Shown here: piece after piece, positions 37,236-47,685 of the stretch
Layout of the letters: each line of letters starts with the position of its first letter
Numbering within the stretch: position 1 is the stretch's first letter
NCBI RefSeq assembly: GCF_000165425.1
Contig: NW_001799649.1
Span: forward strand, 227,565-291,564
Reading direction: 5' to 3'
From: Paramecium tetraurelia
Lineage: Eukaryota; Ciliophora; Oligohymenophorea; Peniculida; Parameciidae
DNA length: 64,000 nucleotides
Notes under the pieces: generated by a model
Seen by the model: the letters and a program-made list of their open reading frames with translations, nothing else
The model's database searches: none
What the model was told of the DNA's origin: nothing
Position numbers and translations under genes: made by a program

Positions 37236-38063
37236 TCAAGTATGTTCGACTTTCCCATATTTCTAGTCATTTTTCCAGACTAATTCTTACTAATCTTCGT
37301 TTCCAAATTTGCTTATAGCATATCCTTCTCTTTGGTTGTAGCTAAATCCTCCTTTGTAATATGATTCATCATCCCAAATGAAGCTCCCTTATTCATGCAT
37401 CTGCCATTAATTTTCTTCATAAATAGCCGATCCAATGTATTTTCCTGTTTTGTATGTGATATCCCCCTTGAATCTATTAGGTTCAATAAAGGTGCCTACC
37501 ATTTTCCAGTAATAATTTTAATCCTTTGATTCTATTTCCCCTTACCCAGATAACTGATTGTTTTTAAATTAACCTTTTATGTAATAAGAATTTTCTATAT
37601 ATATGGACCCCTAGCCATTCATCTAACCATTTTCCCATTATCCTTCGTATGACTTGTTATTCGTAGCCTTCAATTTCCCATAACCCTATGGCTTGCCTTT
37701 ATTGAAATTGCCATAATAACACTCGTAATGAGTTATCTATTGCGTATCATAAACACAGTATAATGTTAAGCCTTTTCCTTGCAAGCAATTATTTTGCCAG
37801 AACCCTACTTTGTATGAGTATCCATCCTTAGATATCCATTCCCCCTTGCCCTTTGGTTAGGCTCCATCAGTTTCTCCCCTGTAAAAGCCATTTTACAAAT
37901 TTCGAAATGGCACTTTCCTGTCTATCGAATCATACAACTTCTTCACATCAACGTCAGAATTAATATGCTCATTGATTGTTACCTATAATCTTGAGAAATA
38001 ATCTAGATAAACTAAACAAATAGATTTACATTATGGGGTATTATGACCTTAACTTATAATCAT
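37236..38063 (-). CDS. MORN-repeat protein, 275 aa
   Basis: The start is ATG at 38063 and the stop TGA at 37238-37236, 276 codons with no required intron. After about 60 residues, Gly/Tyr/Asn-rich repeats of roughly 20-23 residues follow the MORN pattern (Y-x-G-x-W-x-NG-x-x-x-G-x-G): GETDGAQPKGKGEWISKDG, YEGQWENGQMNGQGSIYI, IKGQFKNNQLSGQGEI and YKGGFSYNQREGYAI. MORN proteins act at membranes and ciliary or basal-body structures. Many TAG/TAA Gln codons lie between conserved positions, which confirms code 6. The N-terminal 30 residues could instead include a small intron or later start. Confidence 0.88.
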
Positions 38064-38253
38064 TTTATTTTATTTTAATGAATATATGAAGAGTAAAGCT
38101 CAAATATATTATATTTTTTTCATTTCAACATTCCCTACCAATTGGATAGTTTTTATATCATTTCAGAAGTTGTTGACAACAAAATAGTAGTTCTTTTCTA
38201 AAGATTATTTATTTATTGCATTTAAATTATATTTTTCTATTATAAACTTATAG

Positions 38254-38439
38254 ATGAGAAGGCTGAATCCATTTCACAATATAAGGTCTTATTACTAAGG
38301 AATATAAAAATTATAGAGAGTATTTAGTTGTAAAAGTGATGAAACTACACAAAAAGGAAGGTAATTCAATTAGAATGAGTTGAATGTTTAAATATAATTA
38401 AGAAAATAAGCAGAAAGTGGGAATTAGTTTACCAATTGA
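38254..38439 (+). CDS. Possible small protein, 61 aa
   Basis: ATG at 38254 runs to TGA 38437-38439. The product is Arg/Gln-rich (MRRLNPFHN...) with seven in-frame TAA/TAG codons. It lies in the 555-bp gap 38064-38618 between two minus-strand genes. There is no family signature, and support is limited to an open frame with Gln codon use. Nothing else is evident in the gap. Confidence 0.2.
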
Positions 38440-38618
38440 TCTTCATCTTTTATATAAAACCATAATATCAAATACATAAATAGCCATGAGTATGACCAAA
38501 TGAGAAACTAATTGGAATTGAAGAGAGAGGATATGGAGTTGGGAGATAGGAATTGAAGTGAATCTATAGAGTTTTGGTCGAAACATGCTTTGTTTGAGTG
38601 ATGTTTATTTAGACATAT

Positions 38619-39291
38619 TCATAACATTTAATCTAAGGCCTTAATAGCTTGTTTCCTTTTGAGAGGAGCATTGTATGGATTTAAGTCAAGTTCTTGTTTG
38701 CGCTCTTTTTGTTTGTTCTTTCCCAACTGCTTAGAGAATTGATCCTCGTCGAATTGATATTGATATTTCCTCTTTTCCTCTTTCACTTGCTTCTCAGTCA
38801 ATTCCTTCCTTTACTTCTAGACCTTTTCATTCTTAAAGATGACAGGGGCGTATAATAATGTATTTAAGGAGCAAGTGTTAGTGGATGGTTGATTCAAGGA
38901 TTGGATTGACAATTGGCATCTTTGCCTTAAATTGTTTTGCTCGTCGATTTCCTATGAGTTGTACTTCTCTTTGTAAATTGATTCCATGACTTAGGTAAGC
39001 AGTCTGTTGAGAGATAAGTCACTATTATTGCTATTTCTTTTGAAATGTTGCAACAAGGATGTACAAGTTACGCTCAATTGGTCGAGTGCCATTAAAACAT
39101 GAAAGATGTCTCCTTCTTATCTGCCTTGCAATTCATACAATCTCCTGGAATTGGAACCCACTTTGCGTATCACTTTTATTTTGTGTTATTAAATTACTCT
39201 TTATCAGGAATTCAGCCAGAAGATTGATTCCTTGTTCTTGGCAACTGCTGACACCCGAATTGAGAAGCATTTACGCAACGTATATCTTCAT
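38619..39291 (-). CDS. Hypothetical protein with two unusually short introns, 211 aa
   Basis: The start is ATG at 39291 (MKIYVAQMLLNSGVSSCQEQ) and the stop TGA at 38621-38619. A continuous frame requires introns of 18 nt (39121-39138) and 19 nt (39004-39022), leaving exactly 212 codons. The N-terminal half looks globular and helical (GINLLAEFLIKSN); the C-terminal half is Lys/Glu/Gln-rich helix. No family is recognised. It is divergent from a RING gene whose start lies 16 bp away. Confidence 0.65.
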
Positions 39292-39307
39292 CTAAATAAA
39301 TAAGCAT

Positions 39308-40389
39308 ATGGACATACCAATTTACCAAGAGATTGTTCCTTTGATCTACTCTATTTAAGCATTCTAATTATTATTATTAATGAATCAATAATCATTGCCT
39401 TAATTGCAAAGATTCAAACAAATTGCTCAGACACCCGATGAAAATTCGAAAAGAGCAGATGAAGTGACTCGATTGAAGTAATAGGTTGCTCAATTACAAA
39501 AATAGATTGAATTTGTACAATAGAACAAATCATTCGTTATGAAAATTCAAAATCAGTAATGCACACTCTGTCTCAGATATAAAGTACAAAGGTACTTGAT
39601 TTATTGTAGACCTAAATTGAATAACTACTCAAGCAGGAAAAATAGATCAAGAAATAATACGAATTTAAAATTGAAGAATTGTCTTAAGGTTAAAACCAAT
39701 CAATTTCAAAGTAAAAACCTTCCCAAACTTCACAAACTGACAAGGTTCCTACTTTGGATAAAGAGATTTAAGTTGAATTGTTGATTGAATCACAACCCCA
39801 ATAAAATTAAATTGATAATCTCAAACAATCGCCTTTGGTGAAATAATACGAAGAAATAATCATAGATTTTCATAAAGATTACCAAAACAAAGTCTATTAA
39901 GTGTTATAATATAAAGAGTTATATGAAAAGTAGAAATAGCAATATGAGCAATTCAAATCCTAACATACAAATTGTAATGAGAAGATTCATAAATTACAAA
40001 TTGAAGTAAGCCTACTTAAGGATACTTCCAATCAATACAAATTGCCCGATAACATTATGAATCTTAAAAGATCGATTGATTGCACAATAGAATAGAATAA
40101 GATGAATTAAATTGTGATGAAGACTCAGGAGGGTGATTCTTCAATAAAGATGTATTAGTAACTATAATAGATAGAGACTGATCTCTATGTCAGTCTAAGA
40201 TGCTCAAAATGCAAAGAGTTGCTTATAAATCCATTCACTTTTGTGCCTTGTTTTCATAGTGTTTGCCAAAGATGTCATTGCAATAAGTGTGAAAGATGCT
40301 AAAAAGATGCTACTTCTTTTAGAAATCTGAATTTAGATCTCTTAGTTAAGGTTTATCATTAGATTAAGGATATCCAATTAAAAAGATGA
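39308..40389 (+). CDS. RING-finger protein with coiled coil, 351 aa
   Basis: The start is ATG at 39308 and the stop TGA at 40387-40389. One 26-nt intron (GTACAAAGGT...TTGTAG, near 39589) leaves exactly 352 codons. The N-terminal 280 residues are mostly Gln/Lys-rich coiled coil. A compact C-terminal RING lies at about residues 288-325: C-x2-C in CSKC, then PCFHSVCQRC (C-x-H-x2-C-x2-C), then CNKCERC. This spacing fits a small zinc-binding RING of E3 ubiquitin ligases, so a ligase role is the likely inference. The substrate is unknown. An isolated CxxC at residues 86-89 (CTLC) is probably not part of the RING. Confidence 0.82.
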
Positions 40390-40415
40390 TAGATAAAATA
40401 TATATATATAATTGT

Positions 40416-41900
40416 TCAAGATTTAGTTCTTTTTTCATCTTTTAATGCTTAGATTCTCCAACTTTCAGAGAATTCATTTAATTTCTGCATAAATTCTTGA
40501 TGAAAACCAACATTTTCTGAATGTTCTGGAAGTTAAAGTTTTTGCATCTATTTCTGTTGGTGGTGTTATATGGTTTGTTTTTGGTTCTACTATTTCTAAT
40601 TGGCTTGAGTAGAGGTACTTTTCTTTTGGATATTGGATAGATCCAACTTCAACTTCACATTAGATTTAGTATCGAGAACGTTGGCATTTTTATACTCAAA
40701 TTTTCTAACACTTTCAACAACGGATTCATTGTCAAATCTATTAAGGAAACAGAAGCTGGACTCATCAGAATCGTTGACAACCGAATTGTCTGCATCATGA
40801 ACACTGCGTTCATAATGATGGTACTTGTGAACAAGGGATTTCTCTGTTTATTCAGCAACACTATCATCATTTAAGACTTCCTCATTATAGATTTTTTCAA
40901 TGTCCACACCACTTTTTTTGATTGCCAACACCAATTTAATTAACTTCGCTTCTTTTTCGCTCATTTCTTGAATCTTTTATTGCATGATATCTTGCATTTC
41001 CTTTAACTAAATTGTATCCATGCTATCAATGTTGTTGCTCTAAGCATTTTTGTTATTTGCAATCTACTTGGGTGTTTTAAGTTATTTAACAGTTTCAAGC
41101 AAGATGTCCCTCTCTTGCTCAACTTACTTATAATTGGTTTACCATAGATCCCTTTCTCTGCGTATTTAGTCAATCATCTCATAAAACTTCTCCTCCTGTT
41201 CGCATAAGATTTGAATGCACATATTGTTGTAGAGTTCGAATAGATTATTGATTAGTTACTATTGGACATCACTCAGATCACTTAATGATGCAAATTGTTG
41301 TTTGTATAGTTGCATGGGCTTCTGCTGTTTTTAAAGATGCTCTTTATGGAATTCCCATCTGGAGAACTATTTTTTGTTAATCAAGGAGGCTTGGATTTGT
41401 GTGTTGAGATTCCAAAGTTCTTAATTCCTTTTGACGGGTTTCCTTTGGCCTGGACTCTGAGAATCACTCGTGAGGTTGCTGGTTAGATTCTATTTGGATC
41501 TATATAATAAAGTGAACACATACAGTTGTTAAAGAATGTTGGAGGACAGGATGTGACTGTCACCAATTAATTTGCGTAGTTTGAGTCCATTTTGGGACCC
41601 ATACATTGAGTCATCTTCAACTTACATGGTGGCGAAGGCAGAGACACGACTTTTGGAGCTGCTGTTGGTTCGATTGTTGTTATTTTCCGAGATGTTGTTT
41701 TTGTGTTGCTTATACCGCTTCTCTTCGATAGATTTGGAAGTTGGCACCGCTTATTTGATGGTCAAACGCTATTGCTGAAACTTTGGAGGGATGTGGAAGA
41801 AGTTGTTGTGTTCTGGACAAATGTTTGGCTGAGATGTTTATTTTGGAATCACTACCCTTGCCATGGCTTCCTTCACCGTGTTGGGGGTTACTCGTTGCAT
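40416..41900 (-). CDS. Coiled-coil protein, about 486 aa
   Basis: The start is ATG at 41900 (MQRVTPNTVKEAMARVV) and the stop TGA at 40418-40416. The frame is open throughout. A 24-nt GTATGT...ATATAG segment near 41510 is a likely in-frame intron, so the product is 486 aa, or 494 if it is retained. The first 170 residues are basic, Ser/Asn-rich and disordered; the middle (about 190-330) is coiled coil; the C-terminal part is acidic and then Gln-rich. No catalytic motif or known domain is seen. The RING gene converges on it with 26 bp between the stops. Confidence 0.82.
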
Positions 41901-42148
41901 TTCAGATAATTTAATTTTTATATACAATCATCGTACAAGTTAACCAAATCTTATTAATGCTCTAGTTAATGTTGATTGATCCTAACAATATTTATGTTCA
42001 GAACGAATAGCTGAATTTGGAGAACCATTACAAATAGATTAGGGTTATCATAGGGAAACCCCCATATTCTAAGGAGTATTTTGAGATTCTAAAATTTCTT
42101 ATAGGTGTAATGTGTTAAATATTAATAAAATAATTTAAATTCAAAAAG

Positions 42149-43169
42149 ATGAATGCGATTTAGGAAAACAAATTATTTGTTTAGCAAATTAAATAGAAAC
42201 AAGACGAATTTAAAGTATAAATTCAACAAATAATAAGAAAACCCTTCAATTTCAAATTAAGAAAGAGCCTCCTCTTTTGCAATAGCATAATTTCAATTAA
42301 CTCACCTCTCCAAACCAAAGAAGAGAACAAACTCCTAACCAAAGAAAGGGCAAGATTGAAAGTACTGTTTTCTGATTAACTTTAAGATGATAATTCATGT
42401 TCGCCCACTCTCTTTCGCACTCCACAAATCAGCTTGCATCAAGAGCAAAACAAAAGGCAACATCAATTGAGCAACAACAGAAGTCGCAATGAGAATCTGT
42501 CGACCTACAAGGAGAGAAGAGAACCGAACAACGATTCTGCCGCTAATGATTACTCCAGAGTGTTGGAGGAAGTGATGAAGAAATACAGACAACTGAAATC
42601 AGAATTGTTGACTAAGGACAAGGAAGTCTAGAAGACCAGGTTTTATAAGGAGGAATGGCTGAAAGAGAAGGTTTGGATTTATTATGTATAACAAATAGAA
42701 ACGCAACGAATAGTTGTAAGAGAGGAACAGGATATTGAAAACCAAAATGCTGAAAATCATCGAATTAGTTCAATAAGATCAATTGAAATAGAATGATGAT
42801 TCGGAGGTAGTGTCATTCTAATAACATTTTAGTCACTAGGGTATAATAGCTAGTCTCTCAACAGAAAATAAGTATTTACGTTAGATGTTGCACCTACATG
42901 ATGTTACAGATATCTCAAGTCAATTGGAGCAACTAGAAGGCGAGCAGGATTAGGAAGTAGTCTACATCGATAATATCTTGAATACTTTCCTTGGCGATTT
43001 GAAGACCATTCAAAAGAATAGAAGAGAAAAGAAGGACAATTAATAATTAGGTACATGATGTGATGCGAATATTCTAGGTCAATTCAATTCATTGTCGCTA
43101 ACAGTTTTGAACAAAGAATCAAGCTTTGTTGATTTGTCAGAGGATAAGCTTCTAATGGAATAATCATGA
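42149..43169 (+). CDS. Coiled-coil protein, 321 aa
   Basis: The start is ATG at 42149 and the stop TGA at 43167-43169. Introns of 28 nt (GTTTGG...AAATAG, near 42670) and 27 nt (GTACAT...TTCTAG, near 43051) leave exactly 322 codons. A Gln/Lys-rich N-terminus and a Ser/Asn/Arg linker lead into two coiled-coil stretches (for example YSRVLEEVMKKYRQLKSELL). The C-terminus is acidic. No family is recognised. The 248-bp gap before it (41901-42148) separates it from a divergent coiled-coil gene and presumably holds both promoters. Confidence 0.78.
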
Positions 43170-43263
43170 TTTAATTTTTATATTTTTAGAGAATTGTCAA
43201 CAGCATCTTGAATAATGATTCTTCTATAAGAGATATTTGTTTTTACTTTATAAAATTAATAAA

Positions 43264-45547
43264 ATGTAAAAGAGAGAAGACATGATAAAACAGTTATAGA
43301 ATCTGCAAGACCCCTATGTATTGCAACGTCAAAGGTAACAGGATGTCAAAAGGAAATATGAGCAATTGTTGGCATAAGTCAATTTGATTTACGATGAAGA
43401 TGGAAAGGAACGTCAATATACTGCTGATTTTCAGAGATTCATTCATTTTTATAAATTTCTGGCTCGTCGACCAGACAGTGAATAGTCCAATTAATCAGTG
43501 ATAAACAGATTGCAATTATGGGTGCCTGACACAATAGTGTTGAATGATAAAGAAATGCCAAATTATTGGTTATATTCAGATTCAAGAGGTTATGTATTTA
43601 GAACAGATACCTTTACCTCCAAAAATGTTATTAGCAAATTGGCCAATTACACATCCCCAGATGAACTTGTAGCAGTTGTTAAAAAACAATAGTTTCGCAA
43701 CATGGGAATTAGTAGGCAATGAAGTAAAGTTGGTATGTTGTAGAGATTTACAATCATAAATAAATGTCAACTTCTCAAATCGCATGGACATGTGTGTCAT
43801 CCAGAAGTTCGTCAAGAGCAATGGACCTAAAGCATTTATCTGTAGAACCATTTGGAGAAAGGATAAGAACCCCTATTGCTACATCATAACAAACAAAGAG
43901 GATTTCTTCTCTCCATCAACCAATCCCAAGACTGAAATGACCAAATATGCAACCAATGTGAATCTGCAAAACTCATGCACTATTGTCAACACTTGTAGAG
44001 GCAAATATGTTGATGAAACTGTCCCTTACGTTAAGAATCTTCTCACTTACATCTATATTCATTTGCACATCACCTTTCTAGAATTCTCAGCTGATTTCAT
44101 AAAAGATGAAAGTGGAATCTGGTGGTTTATCAATGTGAAGGGATTCATTATTGACAAAAGTCCAGAAAAGATCATGTGGAAGTCCATCACTCATTATGGA
44201 GAAGAAATTAATGAGGAAGAGGGCTAACCAATAGTGTAAGAACGCAATTCAACTCCCAAGGCCAAAGTTGCTGACATGTGTTAAAAACAAAAGATTTGCA
44301 AGTATTGTGAGCAATCCTATCCAGAATAACATTTATAATATAAGATGACTCTTAAGATGATCATTCAAACTGATAAACATCTCTACTGGAGAGGTAAGAC
44401 ATTCAATTGGATTGACAGGTCTGATGTCACCAATCTTGAAGTCAGCAACCTTTATCATGAACATAAAGTTTGTAAACCAATGTTACACTTTATACAAGGA
44501 AACAGAATAGCTAATTGAATTGTAATTGCAATTCAATAAGTTGTTGGGATTGCCTAGTGATTATGATACTATGAATTAAATGTTGACCCTCAAAGCCAAT
44601 CAAATAAATAACGAAACTGTTAAGACTGGATTAGAGGATTCTAAATAAATATTCAACATCTCAGCCACCAAGCAATTGATACTTAATAATTAACTCATTC
44701 CTATGATTCATAATACAGTCATCAAGAACCTCAATAGGTTTAGATTTATGATTTTAATACATTCTATCAGGGATGTCCCTTAAAATGTAGACCTGTCTAA
44801 ACATTATTACATTGAATGCAATATATTCGACCAGAAATTCAAAATCAAATTAGATTTGATCCAAGGTTAGTTATTTGACAAAGGGTATTTCTTAACGTTA
44901 AATCGTATGCGACTTTACTATTTCTTTAGTGATCAACGCAAAGGGTGGGTAGATTATGTAAATCAGTTAAAAGTACTGCCTATGTATCTATACTAAGACA
45001 ATACAAGGATTGGCACATTAGAATTAGAACTCTAAGATCTCCTATCCGAACGAGTCATAAGAAGAGAATTCCTTAAGGTGTTTAGTGTGAAGGATTGTTA
45101 TCCAATATTGAGTTGGTCGCTTAATGTATTCAATGTTTAATAATTTAGTTAACATTAGGACTTGTAGATTCAGGACCAATCAACGTTACAAGAATTAAGT
45201 TACAAGATCATTTCGGAATTCAATTACCAAATCCAGATTATTGCACTTGTGAACCTCTGCCTGCTGAATGGATGACCATTTTAAATCAGAAAAAGGATGT
45301 GGAGCAATCTAGATTTGAAAGATAAATGACTGCCTAGACTTTAAAACGAGTTTCCACAGCCCATGCCAAATTGTAGAAGAGTAAATTCGAGGGATCCTCA
45401 GTGTAATAAGAAATGGAGTCTTTCAATGATTCTACCAAGGAGTTATACAGTTAATTAAATTTAAAGAAAGAAATTCAAATGTATGAAGTAGATGAGGACG
45501 ATCGCAGACAAAAGAAAAGAAGACAATTTTAATAGTATGATTTATGA
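43264..45547 (+). CDS. Hypothetical ciliate protein, about 740 aa, with an apparent frameshift
   Basis: Two in-frame ATGs (43264, 43282) open the gene; the stop is TGA 45545-45547. A 23-nt intron (GTATTCAATG...ATTTAG) near 45125 restores the frame before DSGPINVTRI. The frame breaks at the A6 run 43681-43686: upstream reads DELVAVVKK, while the downstream TWELVGNEVKLVCC continues in another frame, consistent with one extra A. A second shift near 44470 can be bridged by a 31-nt GTTTGT...ACAAG intron or by another indel. The N-terminal half looks globular with Trp/Tyr-rich stretches and Cys pairs (CKYCEQSYPE). The C-terminal 100 residues are a charged helix. No known domain. Confidence 0.7.
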
Positions 45548-45568
45548 TATAGTATTTTTTGTTAATTA

Positions 45569-47478
45569 TCATAATGTTATAATCAAACCCAATTTCTTAA
45601 AATCAGCTATCTTCTACTTTACATTTCTGGCATTAATCTTGTTTTATGATACTATGATATTCTTAAGATGAATGCCAATCAATCCATTTTAATATAACTA
45701 GAATAACGTATCGATGCTTTTATCAGTTAATGAGTTCTGCGATAAATTTACACTCTGAATATTATCATTCTATGACAAAGCTATTTTAAATAAATCAATA
45801 AATGTATAAATACCCTTAAATAATTGCAAGAGTTGATCATCCAACAATTTGGATTTCATGATTTTCACACTTTTGACCTTCCAATGTTTAATTTCATTCC
45901 CCAGAATTGCCAACATATCTTTTTCTAGATTATTGAATTCTGCCACATCTGTCTTCCCCTTCCTTAATTCATCCATGTACAATTGTAATTTCATTGGCAC
46001 TTAAGATTTCTTTCTGCAAATCGAAGCTCTATTGCTTTCCTACTATTGTTAATTGATAATTTACAATTGGTGATAAAGAAGGATCACAATTTTCAGTGTT
46101 CAATTGATTTGTTGGAGTGGCACTCCTGTAAACCCTTTTGATTTGATTAACAGGCTCTGCTTCATTTGCAAATGTGGCACTTACATCATTTAATAAATCA
46201 GTTTCTTCGATGGATTATTGCATAGTAAATGAACTCAGTAGATAGGGTGATTATTGAGATTAATTATTATTATTGCTGGTGATCAACTCAGGACCTTCAA
46301 TTATTTTACAAAAGTCTTCCAATTTTAAAGCATTCCAATTAAATTTAACATTAATTTCTAAACCAATCAGTTAATCCCTTTTGGCTATAATTTATTACTG
46401 GTTTTTCTTGATTTCTCTTATTTAATTAATGAATACTCTTACTATTAGAGTTGAAGTCCATTGGCTCTCAAACTATCGGTTAGATTGAGTAATTCCCAAT
46501 ATTTAACCTATTCTGTGAATTACTCAAAAGCACTTTATGCTAATTTGATCCAAGATTGGCATTCCTTCTCTATATGGATAGTATTGTTCCACCAATCACT
46601 AAACTTATTGATATTATTGGATGTAGCAATCATTATTTGAGACACTAACTAACATTAGAACAGTATATACTTACAATCTTTTCTTTTTAATCTATTTTAT
46701 CTCTCAACTCCCCGAATTCCTTCTTCAACTTATCGACGGCAATTCGTTGCATTTCTGATACTTAGGCTTACAGATCCGATTCATGTTTGGTTCTGGAAAT
46801 GGACTGGGATTCTTTATGAATTCTTTCAACCATCTCTGTAAGTTCCTAGGCCTTCATCTCCAGAAGTGAAATGATATCCTCTTCGCTATAGATGTAATGA
46901 CCCTTGTGAGTTCCAAAGAGAGCACAATTTGTACAAATCATAGTTTGGCATTGGAGACAAACAACTTCGAGTTGTCTGCGATGGGTTTGACACAATTTCC
47001 CAGAATTATAAGAGTAATTTAGAGAGCCAAAACTATCGTCTTGATCTCGGAATCGTTTTAAATTCAATTTCTAGGGTTTCTTAACAGAAGTAGCCAAGTC
47101 ATCCAAGAAGTTACTGTCGATACTTGTTTCATCTGATGGCCATTCTTCAAAGGTTTGATTACTCATTTTCGATTCTAAGTTTATTGGTCGTAGATTCTTA
47201 GGTTTTTATAATTACAGAATTCGCAACAGGCTCTGATTGAGAGGGAAGTCATCTAGTTTCAATTAGTTTTATTTGATTTGTTACAACTAATGTAAAAGGC
47301 AAAACACTACTTAGGACAAATCATGTTATAAATGTATAATCCTATCAGCCTCAATGGTTTGGTCAACTATTTGTTAAACACACAATTAGCAAATAGTATC
47401 TCCAGTATTTGGAATCAAGCGAGGCCATCTTACACAGATGTCTAAGTCTTGGCCGCAAAATGAACATAAGAGTTCCAT
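45569..47478 (-). CDS. TRIM-like protein: RING-type finger, B-box, coiled coil, leucine-rich C-terminus
   Basis: The start is ATG at 47478 (MELLCSFCGQDL) and the stop TGA at 45571-45569. Introns of 26, 26 and 22 nt leave exactly 612 codons. The N-terminus has a RING-like cluster (CSFC...GDTICQLC). Residues about 145-185 form a canonical B-box: C-x2-H, C-x2-C in VVCLQC, C-x2-C in ICTNC, H-x2-H in THKGH. A coiled coil follows, then a Ser/Asn linker. The last 120 residues contain leucine-rich-repeat-like strands (IQSVNLSQNSLTDKSIDTLF). RING/B-box/coiled coil is the TRIM layout of E3 ligases or scaffolds; the LRR-like tail would select partners. The first finger pair is unusual, so ligase activity is uncertain. 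Confidence 0.82.
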
Positions 47479-47685
47479 AACGATTTAATTTTAAATTTTA
47501 TAGAATATTTTTAATTATTTTATTTCTCTCTTATAATCTCCTTTGTAGTTTTGTTATCTGCAGTACCCAATATCCCTGTATATCTGTATATCTATATATC
47601 TGTTTAAGCAAATGGCTCCTGCCATCATATTATTCGGATTGATATATTTTATTTTTATGATGAAGAATATAAATTTTATTTTCTA
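47479..47685. promoter_or_regulatory. Divergent intergenic region (candidate bidirectional promoter)
   Basis: This 207-bp AT-rich stretch lies between the starts of the TRIM-like gene (minus) and the coiled-coil gene (plus). It includes a short imperfect repeat of tatctgtatatc type near 47575-47605. No defined motif. Confidence 0.3.

Noticed and set aside
47201-47463. Plus-strand frame ending at TGA 47461-47463 that looks protein-like
   Set aside because: No start codon joins it. The minus strand there carries the RING-like N-terminus in frame with the B-box, with total length divisible by three.
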